NCBI GenBank assembly: GCA_038380795.1
Contig: CM076263.1
Span: 821,001-885,000 of the forward strand
Length of the DNA: 64,000 nucleotides
Direction of reading: 5' to 3'
Source: Pyrocephalus nanus
Taxonomy: Eukaryota > Chordata > Aves > Passeriformes > Tyrannidae
The first letter of the stretch is position 1; each line of letters starts with the position of its first letter. Below are positions 1 to 13,921 of this stretch, piece by piece. The notes under the pieces are model-generated. The model was not told where the DNA came from and searched no databases. It worked only from the letters and a program-made list of their open reading frames with translations. A program made the position numbers and the translations under genes.

Positions 1-321
1 CAATAATTTCACTTTTAGAGCAATTTACAGCCTGTTGGAGTCTGAGCTGGGTTAAAAACCCCGACTGACCCATCAGGAACCAGCACAGATGGCATCACCG
101 ATCAGCACCAGGACGAGAGATCGTGCAACCACCCCCAATGCTCTTACTTGTGGAGGCCACGGGAATGTTGAAGCAATAATTTCACTTTTAGAGCAATTTA
201 CAGCCTGTTGGGAGTCTGAGCTGGGTTAAAAACCCCGACTGACCCCACAGGAACCAGCACAGATGGCATCACCGATCAGCACCAGGACGAGAGATCGCAC
301 AACCACCCCCAATGCTCTTAC

Positions 322-345
<24 letters not shown>
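1..345. repeat. Tandem duplication copying the 3' end and donor of SMAD4 exon 5
   Basis: Positions 1-170 repeat 174-344 with a period of 173-174 bp and few differences. The right copy holds the true end of exon 5 and its donor (GT at 321-320). The left copy holds the last 23 nt of the exon (148-170) and an identical donor (GT at 147-146). The repeat may extend past the left edge. Confidence 0.95.
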
Positions 346-4200
<3,855 letters not shown>

Positions 4201-5714
4201 CTAGGAGGAAAAAAATATATCTACGTTAGAATTGTTTGTTTTAACAAACTTCAGATCATATTTTTTAAGGAAGCTGTGGCTTTTTAGCTTCTTTTATTCT
4301 CTATAATATCCTAAGAGCAGGATATCAAAAGCACGTGGAAATAAAAAATGCATCACTAAAACACACTCAGGGCGCTGATTGCAAAGTTTTAGATTTATTT
4401 TCCCCCCCTTTAGTGACAATATTTAAATAAGGGTGGGGTTTAGATCCATGAACACCTGTAGGAAGGGGAGGGTTGTGAATTGAATCGGGAGGAGGAGAAG
4501 GGTGATGATGATTTACGATGATTGACAAGCGAAAAATCGAGGGGTGTGGATTTACAGGGGGTCTGAGCAAGCAGGAATTCACAGCAGAATCATCTACCAC
4601 CTTTATTTAACAGCCCTGATCACACTCAGGCCATGCCCTGACCTCACACTAACTCCAATCAGTATTGGGGTGTGCCTTTGGAAGCTTCCTCTAATCCACA
4701 AGCTGCAAGATTCTCTCAGTTCTGAACGTGCTGATTACTGCATTTCCCCCAGAAAAACGGGCTTTGTGCTCCTCTGTCACAGGAAAGGAGCCCTAAAAGT
4801 CCTCCCAAACCTTTTTTTTCTTTTTTTTAATGTTTTTCAGCTCAACCACCCCTTTTTTTTTTTGGAAAACTCCAGCTAATTTACACCTGTGCCAGTGGTT
4901 CCCCCACAATTTACAGATCTGCAAAAGCCCGCCAGCTAAAACATCGACCATAAAGCGGCACCCCGGGTAGATGGGAGTAAGTAATCGGCGGTAAATGGCC
5001 CGATAAAGCGATTAGAACCGAAAAAAGAGCTTTAAATAAAGACCCGCGGCTCTGTCTCCTCCGCCCCGCCCTGAACTGTGAATGAGAGATCGAGCTGATA
5101 AAAAACCCCCCGATTTAGGTGGAATCATCCTCGAGTCACCCCCCTCTCAGCTGTTGGGCTGCTGATGGCTCAGTATTTCCGAAAATCAGGCCGCTCACCC
5201 CTCTGCTCCGGTGGGGTGCAAACAGCACACGTTAAAAATGAAACAACAAATTGACAAGCTGATTGAAAGCGCTAACAAAGTGATAGAAAAGCATCTGATT
5301 GCATTCAGGACTCGGTGGTTTTGAGGGTCTTTCCCAGCTTTAACAATTCCGTGAACAATCGCTACGCTAAATGAAGTGATTTATTGCAACAACTAAAAAC
5401 CAACAAGCGTGTCACAAAATCAGCAAGCAACAAGCAGCGCTCTGCAAGTGCCGGCACCAGAATGAGAACCTCGTTTAGCAGAGGAGCTAAAACTGGAAGG
5501 CAAAAGAAGATGATTTACAAATTCTCCCTGATTTTATAACTTCCCACACTGCCCCAACGAGACCCTGGCCCCAAAAATGCTGATTATTTCAGTGCCATGA
5601 TTAGGAGAGAGAGGGGGACAGGGTGAAAAAACTCGGAGCTTTGTGCTGAGGGATGTTTCAGGTTGGAATTCCATCAGCAGGAAAGCAGGGACACAGGCAT
5701 GAGCAAGGTGAAAG
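4201..5714. other. SMAD4 intron 1, proximal unique part
   Basis: A unique, AT-leaning stretch with short homopolymer runs. No exon, RNA gene or mobile element was recognised. CTGAT/ATCAG and ATTTAC words are frequent here, as elsewhere in the unique DNA of the window. Confidence 0.6.
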
Positions 5715-6690
5715 GGGTTTGGGAAGAGGAGAGAAAAAGAGGAGAGAAAAAGAGGAGAGAAAAAAAAGAGGAGAGGAAAAAAAAGAGGAGAGAAAAAAAA
5801 AGAGGAGAGAAAAAAAAGAGAGAAAAAAAAGAGGAGAGAAAAAAAAGAGGAGAGAAAAAAAAGAGGAGAGAAAAAAAAGAGGAGAGAAAAAAAAGAGGAG
5901 AGAAAAAAAAGAGGAGAGAAAAAAAGAGGAGAGAAAAAAAAACAGGAGAGAAAAAAAGAGAGAAAAAAAAGAGGAGAGAAAAAAAAGAGGGGAGAAAAAA
6001 AAGAGGAGAGAAAAAAAAGAGGAGAGAAAAAAAAGGGGAGAGAAAAAAAAGGGGAGAGAAAAAAAAGAGGAGAGAAAAAAAAGAGGAGAGAAAAAAAAGG
6101 GGAGAGAAAAAAAAGAGGAGAGAAAAAAAAGAGGAGAGAAAAAAAAGAGGAGAGAAAAAAAAGGGGAGAGAAAAAAAGAGGAGAGAAAAAAAAGAGGAGA
6201 GAAAAAAAAGAGGAGAGAAAAAAAAGAGGAGAGAAAAAAAAGAGGAGAGAAAAAAAGAGGAGAGAAAAAAAAGAGGGGAGAAAAAAAAGAGGAGAGAAAA
6301 AAAAGAGGAGAGAAAAAAAAACAGGAGAGAAAAAAAGAGAGAAAAAAAAGAGGAGAGAAAAAAAAGAGGGGAGAAAAAAAAGAGGAGAGAAAAAAAGAGG
6401 AGAGAAAAAAAAGGGGAGAGAAAAAAAGAGGGGAGAAAAAAAAAGAGGGGAGAAAAAGAGAAAAAGAGAAAAAGAGAAAAAGAGAAAAAGAGAAAAAGAG
6501 AAAAAGAGAAAAAGAGAAAAAGAGAAAAAGAGAAAAAGAGAAAAAGAGGAGAGGAAAAGGAGGAGAGGAAAAGGGGAGAGGAAAAGGGGAGAGGAAAAGG
6601 GGAGGGAAAAAGGGGAGAGAAAAAGAGAAAGAGAAGAGAAAAGAGAAGAGAAAAGAGAAGAGAAAAAGAGAAGAAGAGAAGAGAAGAGAT
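5715..6690 (+). repeat. Near-pure purine tract of about 975 bp
   Basis: The plus strand is almost all A and G, with units like GAGGAGAGAAAAAAAA (about 16 bp), then AGAGAAAA and AGGGGAGAGGAAA variants. By eye only two pyrimidines interrupt it (C at about 5943 and 6322). It lies in SMAD4 intron 1, so the pre-mRNA is a pyrimidine tract of the same length. Long open frames in several phases here are low-complexity artefacts. Confidence 0.95.
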
Positions 6691-7194
6691 GCAACCCCGA
6701 GGAAGCCGATCCGGGCCATCAGCAGCTCCTCCCTCCAAGCCCCGGCGCTCATTTACATAAAATGCCAAAACCTGCTGCAATCTACACCGGGATAATGTTT
6801 TTCTCGGTGTTTGTTTGAGCTTAACAGAGAAAAAAATAATAAAATAAAATTAAAAAAAAATCGCCTCTGGGCAAAGCAAGCGTGGAAAATTCCAAAATTC
6901 CAGCCCCGACCAAAAGTGGAGTTTTTTTGGTGGTTTTTTACACGAGGTTAACGACAGAATAAAAACAAGAGCCCTAAAACTTCAGCGGGGATTGCTCTCA
7001 GCATCTTTGTTCTTCACCGAACGTGCTGATTGCTCCCCAAAATTCACGTCCCGGCCCTCAAGGCGTCTCCTCAAAAAGGGAATTTTAATCAGCAGGAGTC
7101 GCTTCTCCCGAAGGGGAGATGGGACTGCTGGAGGCGGCTCGGATGGGGCTCTAGGGGATAACACAGTGAGGGTGGAAGGGGCGGCCCTAAAATG
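6691..7194. other. Unique spacer in SMAD4 intron 1
   Basis: About 500 bp between the purine tract and the composite satellite. No exon or element was recognised. Confidence 0.5.
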
Positions 7195-8115
7195 CACAGC
7201 ACACCCTAAAAACACCACAGACTGCACAGTCCCAAAACTGCACACCCCACGGACCCCACAGTCCCAAAACTGCACACCCCAAGGACCCCACAGTCCCAAA
7301 ACTGCACACCCCAAGGACCCCATAGTCCCAAAACTGCACACCCCAAGGACCCCACAGTCCCAAAACTGCACACCCCAAGGACCCCACAGTCCCAAAACTG
7401 CACACCCCAAGGACCCCACAGTCCCAAAACTGCACACCCCAAGGACCCCACAGTCCCAAAACTGCACACCCCAAGGACCCCATAGTCCCAAAACTGCACA
7501 CCCCACGGACCCCAAAGACTGCACAGCCCACCCTGCAAACCCCACGGACCCCAAAGACTGCACAGCACACCCTGCAAACCCCACAGACTGCACAGCACAC
7601 CCTGCAAACCCCACAGCCCACCCTGCAAACCCCACAGCCCACCCTGCAAACCCCACAGACCCTACAGCCCCAAAACTGCACAGCACACCCTGCAAACACC
7701 ACGGACCCCACAGCCCCAAAACTGCACACCCCACGGACCCCAAAGACTGCACAGCCCACCCTGCAAACCCCACGGACCCCAAAGACTGCACAGCCCACCC
7801 TGCAAACCCCACGGACCCCAAAGACTGCACAGCACACCCTGCAAACCCCACAGACCCCACAGCACACCCTGCAAACCCCACAGACCGCACAGCACACCCT
7901 GCAAACCCCACAGACTGCACAGCACACCCTGCAAACCCCACAGACTGCACAGCCCACCCTGCAAACCCCACGGACCCCACAGCACACCCTGCAAACCCCA
8001 CAGACTGCTCAGCACACCTTGCAAACCCCACAGACCCCACAGCACACCCTGCAAACCCCACAGCACACCCTGCAAACCCCACAGACTGCACAGCACACCC
8101 TGCAAACCCCACGGA
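7195..8115. repeat. Composite satellite, block 1 (32-bp then about 30-bp units)
   Basis: From 7195 to about 7530 the unit is 32 bp, made of GTCCCAAAACTGCACACCCC plus AAGGACCCCACA. To 8115 it changes to units with CTGCACAGCACACCCTGCAA and ACCCCACAGA or ACCCCACGGACCCC. It lies in SMAD4 intron 1. Long open frames on both strands follow from the repeats. Confidence 0.95.
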
Positions 8116-9335
8116 TCACACAGCCCCAAAACCGCACACCCCATGGACCCCACAGCCCGCACACCCCATGGACCCCACAGCCCGCACACCCCATAGACCC
8201 CACAGAACGCACACCCCATAGAACGCACACCCCATAGACCCCACAGACCGCACACCCCACAGAACACCCACCCCACAGACTGCACAACCCATGGACCCCA
8301 CAGACTGCACACCCCACAGACCCCACAGCCCGCACACCCCACAGAATGCACACCCCACAGAACGCACACCCCACAGACCCCATAGCCCGCACACCCCATA
8401 GACCCCACAGAACGCACACCCCACAGAACACCCACCCCACAGAACGCACACCCCACAGAACGCACACCCCACAGAATGCACACCCCACAGACCCCATAGC
8501 CCGCACACCCCATAGACCCCACAGAACGCACACCCCACAGAACGCACACCCCACAGAACGCACACCCCACAGAACGCACACCCCACAGAACGCACACCCC
8601 ACAGAATGCACACCCCACAGACCCCATAGCCCGCACACCCCATAGACCCCACAGAACGCACACCCCATAGACCCCACAGAACGCACACCCCACAGACCCC
8701 ACAGAACGCACACCCCACAGAACGCACACCCCACAGACCCCATAGCCCGCACACCCCATAGACCCCACAGAACGCACACCCCACAGAACGCACACCCCAC
8801 AGAATGCACACCCCACAGAACACCCACCCCACAGAACGCACACCCCACAGAACGCACACCCCACAGAACGCACACCCCACAGAACGCACACCCCACAGAC
8901 CCCATAGCCCGCACACCCCACAGACCCCACAGAACGCACACCCCACAGAACACCCACCCCACAGCCCGCACACCCCACAGAATGCACACCCCACAGAATG
9001 CACACCCCACAGACCCCATAGCCCGCACACCCCACAGACCCCACAGAACGCACACCCCATAGACCCCACAGAACGCACACCCCATAGACCGCACACCCCA
9101 CAGAACGCACACCCCACAGACCCCATAGCCCGCACACCCCACAGACCCCACAGAACGCACACCCCACAGACCCCACAGAACGCACACCCCACAGACCCCA
9201 CAGAACGCACACCCCATAGACCCCACAGAACGCACACCCCACAGACCCCACAGAACGCACACCCCATAGACCCCACAGAATGCACACCCCACAGACCCCA
9301 CAGAACGCACACCCCATAGAACGGACACCCCACGC
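8116..9335. repeat. Composite satellite, block 2 (16-bp unit)
   Basis: Dominant unit CGCACACCCCACAGAA (16 bp), with frequent CATAGACCCCACAGAA and CCATAGCCCGCACACC variants. It shares the GCACACCCC core with the blocks on both sides. Confidence 0.95.
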
Positions 9336-9960
9336 ACCCCACCCTGCAAACCCCACAGCCCGCACACCCCACGGACCGCACACCCCACAGAACGCACAGT
9401 CCCAAAACCGCACACCCCAAAAAACGCACAGTCCCAAAACCGCACACCCCACAGAACGCACAGTCCCAAAACCGCACACCCCAAAAAACGCACAGTCCCA
9501 AAACCGCACACCCCAAAAAACGCACAGTCCCAAAACCGCACACCCCAAAAAACGCACAGTCCCAAAACCGCACACCCCAAAAAACGCCCAGTCCCAAAAC
9601 CGCACACCCCAAAAAACGCACAGTCCCAAAACCGCACACCCCAAAAAACGCCCAGTCCCAAAACCGCACACCCCAAAAAACGCACAGTCCCAAAACCGCA
9701 CACCCCAAAAAACGCACAGTCCCAAAACCGCACACCCCAAAAAACGCACAGTCCCAAAACCGCACACCCCAAAAAACGCACAGTCCCAAAACCGCACACC
9801 CCACAGAACGCACAGTCCCAAAACCGCACACCCCAAAAAACGCACAGTCCCAAAACCGCACACCCCAAAAAACGCACAGTCCCAAAACCGCACACCCCAG
9901 AGCCTGCACACCCCACAGCCCACCCTGCAAACCCCACAGCCCGCACACCCCACACCAGCC
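9336..9960. repeat. Composite satellite, block 3 (32-bp unit)
   Basis: The 32-bp unit is CGCACAGTCCCAAAAC plus CGCACACCCCAAAAAA, about 16 copies between 9390 and 9905, with short CCCTGCAAACCCCACAG ends. It is related to block 1 but carries CpG (CCGCACACC) where block 1 has CTGCACACC. Confidence 0.95.
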
Positions 9961-10084
9961 CCCCAAGCCCACACCGCGGGGACCGGGGGATAACCCCTGC
10001 CTGTCCCCCCAAAAAACCCGCAGCACCCCCGCTCCCCGCGACCCCAAACACCGCGGCAGATCCCACAAAACCACCCCGGGCAGG

Positions 10085-10500
10085 AGCGAGGGACGAGGGG
10101 GGGAAGAAGGTGGGGAAAGGGGACGAGGAAGAAGGAGGGGAGAGGGGCCGAGAAGGTGGGGAAGGGGATGAAAAGGTGAGGAAGGGGATGAAAAGGTGGG
10201 GAAGGGGATGAAAAGGTGGGGAAGGGGATGAAAAGGTGGGGAAGGGGCCGAGGAAGAAGAAGGGGGGAAAGGGCCAAGAAGGTGGAGAAAAGGCCGAGAA
10301 GGTGGGGAAAGGGACCGAGAAGGAAGGAGGGGAGAAAGAGGGGCCGAGAAAGAAGGAGGGAGAGGGGCCGAGAAGGAGGGGAAGGTCCGTGGGAAGATCC
10401 CGGGGAGGATCCCGGGGAGGGTCCCGGAGGCCCGGGATGAGGCCCGGGATGAGGCCCGGGATAGGTCCCGGGATAGGGCCTGGGGTAGGGCCGGGGGTAG
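10085..10500 (+). repeat. G/A-rich repeat leading into the SMAD4 CpG island
   Basis: Repeats of GGGGAAGGGGATGAAAAGGT, then GGCCGAGAAGGTGGGGAAAG variants, and from about 10430 short CCCGGGATGAGG units. Strong purine asymmetry on the plus strand. Confidence 0.85.
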
Positions 10501-10547
10501 GGCCGGGGGTAAGAGCCCCGCATCGGCGGGGCGGGCGCGGCCTGTAC

Positions 10548-10820
10548 CTGTCGCTGCGCGGGCGCGGCCGGGCCCGCCGTGAGGGGCGGGCGGGGAAGGC
10601 CGCGGCCTCCGCCCCCTCCTCCCTGCGCGGGCCGCGGCCGGGCGGAGTAGCGGGGCGCGGGCGGCGGGCGCAGGCCGTGCGGCGGTGGCCGGCGGTGCCC
10701 GCAGTTCCCCCCGCGGTGCCGTCCCCGCGGTGCCGTCCCCGCCGTGCCGTCCCCGCGGTCCCCTCCGCGCTGCTCGCGGTGTCGCCGCCGAGGCCGCCCC
10801 GACACGTCCGGGCCCCGCCG
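10548..10820 (-). other. SMAD4: Probable SMAD4 non-coding exon 1
   Basis: The 3' end at 10548 is set by the donor ACAG|GTACAGG. The 5' end is only placed near the NRF1/ETS modules and is not determined by sequence. SMAD4 in mammals also starts with a non-coding exon in a CpG island. Confidence 0.5.
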
Positions 10821-10892
10821 CGCATGCGCCACATCCGGGACGCGCCGCGCATGCGCCACATCCGGGCCCCGCCGCGCATGCGCCACATCCGG
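10821..10892. promoter_or_regulatory. Three 27-bp modules, each an NRF1-like and an ETS-like site
   Basis: CGCATGCGC occurs at 10821, 10848 and 10875, exactly 27 bp apart. Each is followed by ACATCCGG (minus strand CCGGATGT, an ETS-type GGAT core) at 10831, 10858 and 10885. CGCATGCGC is the palindromic core of the NRF1 consensus. Factor assignment is by motif only. Confidence 0.75.
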
Positions 10893-11003
10893 GACGCGCC
10901 GCACCGAACGGGAGCGGCGCGGGCGGGCGCCGAGCCGGGCGCGTTGATTTTGTGGTTGGCGGGCGGCGGCGCCGCGGGGAGCGGTGCGGGAGGGCAGAGA
11001 TGA

Positions 11004-11190
11004 GGGGACAAAAGGGAGGGGACAGCGGGGACAGCGGGGAGGGGACAGCGGGGACAAAAGGGAGGGGACAGCGGGGACAAAAGGGAGGGGACAGCGGGGA
11101 CAAAAGGGAGGGGACAGCGGGGACAAAAGGGAGGGGACAGCGGGGACAAAAGGGAGGGGACAGCGGGGACAAAAGGGAGGGGACAGCGGG
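11004..11190. repeat. 23-bp tandem repeat upstream of SMAD4
   Basis: Units of ACAGCGGGGACAAAAGGGAG plus GGG, about eight copies, adjoin the CpG island. Each unit has one CpG. Confidence 0.93.
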
Positions 11191-11309
11191 CATTTTTGGC
11201 GAGGGAGGTGCTGATGTGCCGCTCTGAAAAAAAACCAGGAATGACGGCGGTTTTATAAAAATTTTCAGTCACTTCCCAATCCCTTCCACGTCCCGAAGGT
11301 GATCTCCGT

Positions 11310-11430
11310 GAAATAATATAATAATATAATAATATATATAATAAATATAATATAAAATAAATATAACATATAATAACATATATAATAAATATATATAATG
11401 ACTATATAGAATAAATATAAATATATTTCT
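11310..11430. repeat. AT-rich low-complexity tract
   Basis: Short ATAATATAATA and AATATATATAATAAAT runs, about 120 bp, nearly free of G and C. Sits abruptly beside GC-rich satellite. Confidence 0.85.
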
Positions 11431-11744
11431 CCCCTTGTCGCTTTTCCCCCAAAAAACCACCTGATTTTTAATTTGGACCCAGTCGAGGTAAAATCCGGGA
11501 AATTCCCGATTTCCACTCCGGGGTGGGAAGAAAAGGAGGGAAAAGTTGGAAAAGGAGCTTAAAAAGTGTTTATTTAAGAGGAAACTTCGCAGGCCCGAGG
11601 GGTGCAATAACATGCAATGCAATTTTAATGAGTAAATTATTACTAGTAATTTGATGAGTAAATTAAACTACCACTAATAATTTATCACAGTTATTAACAG
11701 GTAACGAGAAAATTTTTAACAAGTCAGTTTTACACTTAATTCTG

Positions 11745-13120
11745 ATCCCGTCCCCATCCCGTTCTGATCCCATCCTGATCCCATCCCGACTCCATCCCGA
11801 TCCCATCCCGATCCCCATCCCGATCCCATCCCGATCCCATCCCGATCCCCATCCCGATCCCATCCCGACTCCATCCAGATCCCATCCCAATCCCCATCCC
11901 GATCCCATCCCAATCCCCATCCCGATTCCATCCTGATCCCCATCCCGATCCCATTCCAACTCCATCCAGATCCCATCCCGATCCCCATCCCGATCCCATC
12001 CCGATCCCCATCCCGATCCCCATCCCGATCCCATCCCGATCCCCATCCCGATCCCATCCCGACTCCATCCCGATCCCATCCCGATCCCCATCCTGATCCC
12101 ATCCTGATCCCTATCCCGATCCCATCCCGATCCCCATCCCGATCCCATCCTGATCCCATCCCGATCCCATCCCGATCCCTATCCCGATCCCATCCCGATC
12201 CCCATCCCGATCCCATCCCGATCCCCATCCCGATCCCATCCCAACTCCATCTCGATCCCATCCCAATCCCCATCCCGATTCCATCCTGATCCCCATCCCG
12301 ATCCCATTCCAACCCCATCCTGATCCCATCCCGATCCTATCCCGACTCAATCCCGATCCCCATCCCAATCCCGTCCCGATCCCATCCCAATCCCCATCCC
12401 GATCCCATCCTGATCCCCATCCCGATTCCATCCCGATCCCATCCCGATCCCATCCCGATCCCCATCCTGATCCCATCCCGATCCCCATCCCGATCCCATC
12501 CTGATCCCATCCCGATCCTATCCCGATCCCATCCCGACTCCATCCCGATCCCGTCCCGATTCCATCCCGACTCCATCCTGATCCCATCCCAATCCCCATC
12601 CCGATCCCATCCCAATCCCATCCCGATCCCATCCCGATCCCATCCCAATCCCATCCCAATCCCCATCCCGACTCCATCCCGATCCTATCCTGATCCCATC
12701 CCAATCCCATCACGATCCCCATCCTGATTCCATTCCGACTCCATCCCGATCCCATCCTGATCCCCATCCCGATCCCATCCTGATCCCATCCCGATCCTAT
12801 CCCGATCCCATCCCGACTCCATCCCGATCCCGTCCCGATTCCATCCCGACTCCATCCTGATCCCATCCCAATCCCCATCCCGATCCCATCCCAATCCCAT
12901 CCCGATCCCATCCCGATCCCATCCTGATCCCATCCCAATCCCCATCCCGACTCCATCCCGATCCTATCCTGATCCCATCCCAATCCCATCACGATCCCCA
13001 TCCCGATCCCCATCCTGATTCCATCCCAATCCCATCCTGATTCCATCCCAATCCCGTCCCGATCCCCATCCCGATCCCCATCCTGATCCCATCCCGATCC
13101 CATCCCGACTCCATCCCGAG
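11745..13120. repeat. CCCATCCCGAT satellite (about 1.4 kb)
   Basis: Mixed 11-, 12- and 17-bp units built from ATCCCGATCCC, ATCCCCATCCC and ATCCTGATCCC. A longer pattern of several hundred bp seems to recur (compare 12440-12700 with 12760-12990). It lies between SMAD4 and ME2. Confidence 0.95.
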
Positions 13121-13130
13121 GGAGGAGGAG

Positions 13131-13921
13131 GAAGGGAAGGTTTGGGAAGGTTTGGGAAGGTTTGGGAAGGTTTGGGAAGGTTTGGGAAGGGAAGGTTTGG
13201 GAAGGGAAGGTTTGGGAAGGGAAGGGAAGGTTTGGGAAGGTTTGGGAAGGTTTGGGAAGGGAAGGGAAGGTTTGGGAAGGTTTGGGAAGGTTTGGGAAGG
13301 GAAGGGAAGGTTTGGGAAGGTTTGGGAAGGGAAGGTTTGGGAAGGTTTGGGAAGGTTTGGGAAGGGAAGGTTTGGGAAGGTTTGGGAAGGTTTGGGAAGG
13401 GAAGGTTTGGGAAGGGAAGGTTTGGGAAGGTTTGGGAAGGGAAGGTTTGGGAAGGTTTGGGAAGGGAAGGTTTGGGAAGGTTTGGGAAGGTTTGGGAAGG
13501 TTTGGGAAGGGAAGGGAAGGTTTGGGAAGGGAAGGTTTGGGAAGGTTTGGGAAGGTTTGGGAAGGTTTGGGAAGGGAAGGTTTGGGAAGGTTTGGGAAGG
13601 GAAGGTTTGGGAAGGGAAGGTTTGGGAAGGTTTGGGAAGGTTTGGGAAGGTTTGGGAAGGGAAGGGAAGGTTTGGGAAGGTTTGGGAAGGTTTGGGAAGG
13701 GAAGGGAAGGTTTGGGAAGGGAAGGTTTGGGAAGGTTTGGGAAGGTTTGGGAAGGTTTGGGAAGGGAAGGTTTGGGAAGGTTTGGGAAGGGAAGGTTTGG
13801 GAAGGGAAGGTTTGGGAAGGTTTGGGAAGGTTTGGGAAGGTTTGGGAAGGTTTGGGAAGGGAAGGGAAGGGAAGGGAAGGGAAGGTTTGGGAAGGGAAGG
13901 GAAGGTTTGGGAAGGGAAGGG
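13131..13921 (+). repeat. GGGAAGGTTT satellite, forward orientation
   Basis: A 10-bp unit GGGAAGGTTT is interspersed with 5-bp GGGAA insertions, about 790 bp with almost no substitutions. It is the reverse complement of the array at 52398-54405. Confidence 0.97.

Larger units (their letters stand above)
10430..11003 (-). promoter_or_regulatory. SMAD4: CpG-island promoter, probably of SMAD4
   Basis: Very GC- and CpG-rich sequence at the 5' end of the minus-strand SMAD4 gene. It holds a consensus-like minus-strand donor (GCGACAG|GTACAGG, GT at 10547-10546) that could join non-coding exon 1 to the acceptor at 4200. Three NRF1/ETS-like modules lie at 10821-10892. No TATA box was seen, as expected for a CpG-island housekeeping promoter. 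Assignment to SMAD4 is by position; no other gene start was found nearby. Confidence 0.7.

Noticed and set aside
5534..6795. Lys/Arg/Glu-rich and Ser/Phe/Leu-rich frames of 360-390 codons
   Set aside because: They translate a purine tract in five frames; low-complexity artefact.
7187..11272. Several overlapping frames above 1000 codons on the minus strand and 409 on the plus strand
   Set aside because: They translate the composite satellite and CpG island in all phases, with GVCGLWG- or TPQNAHP-type repeats and no domain.
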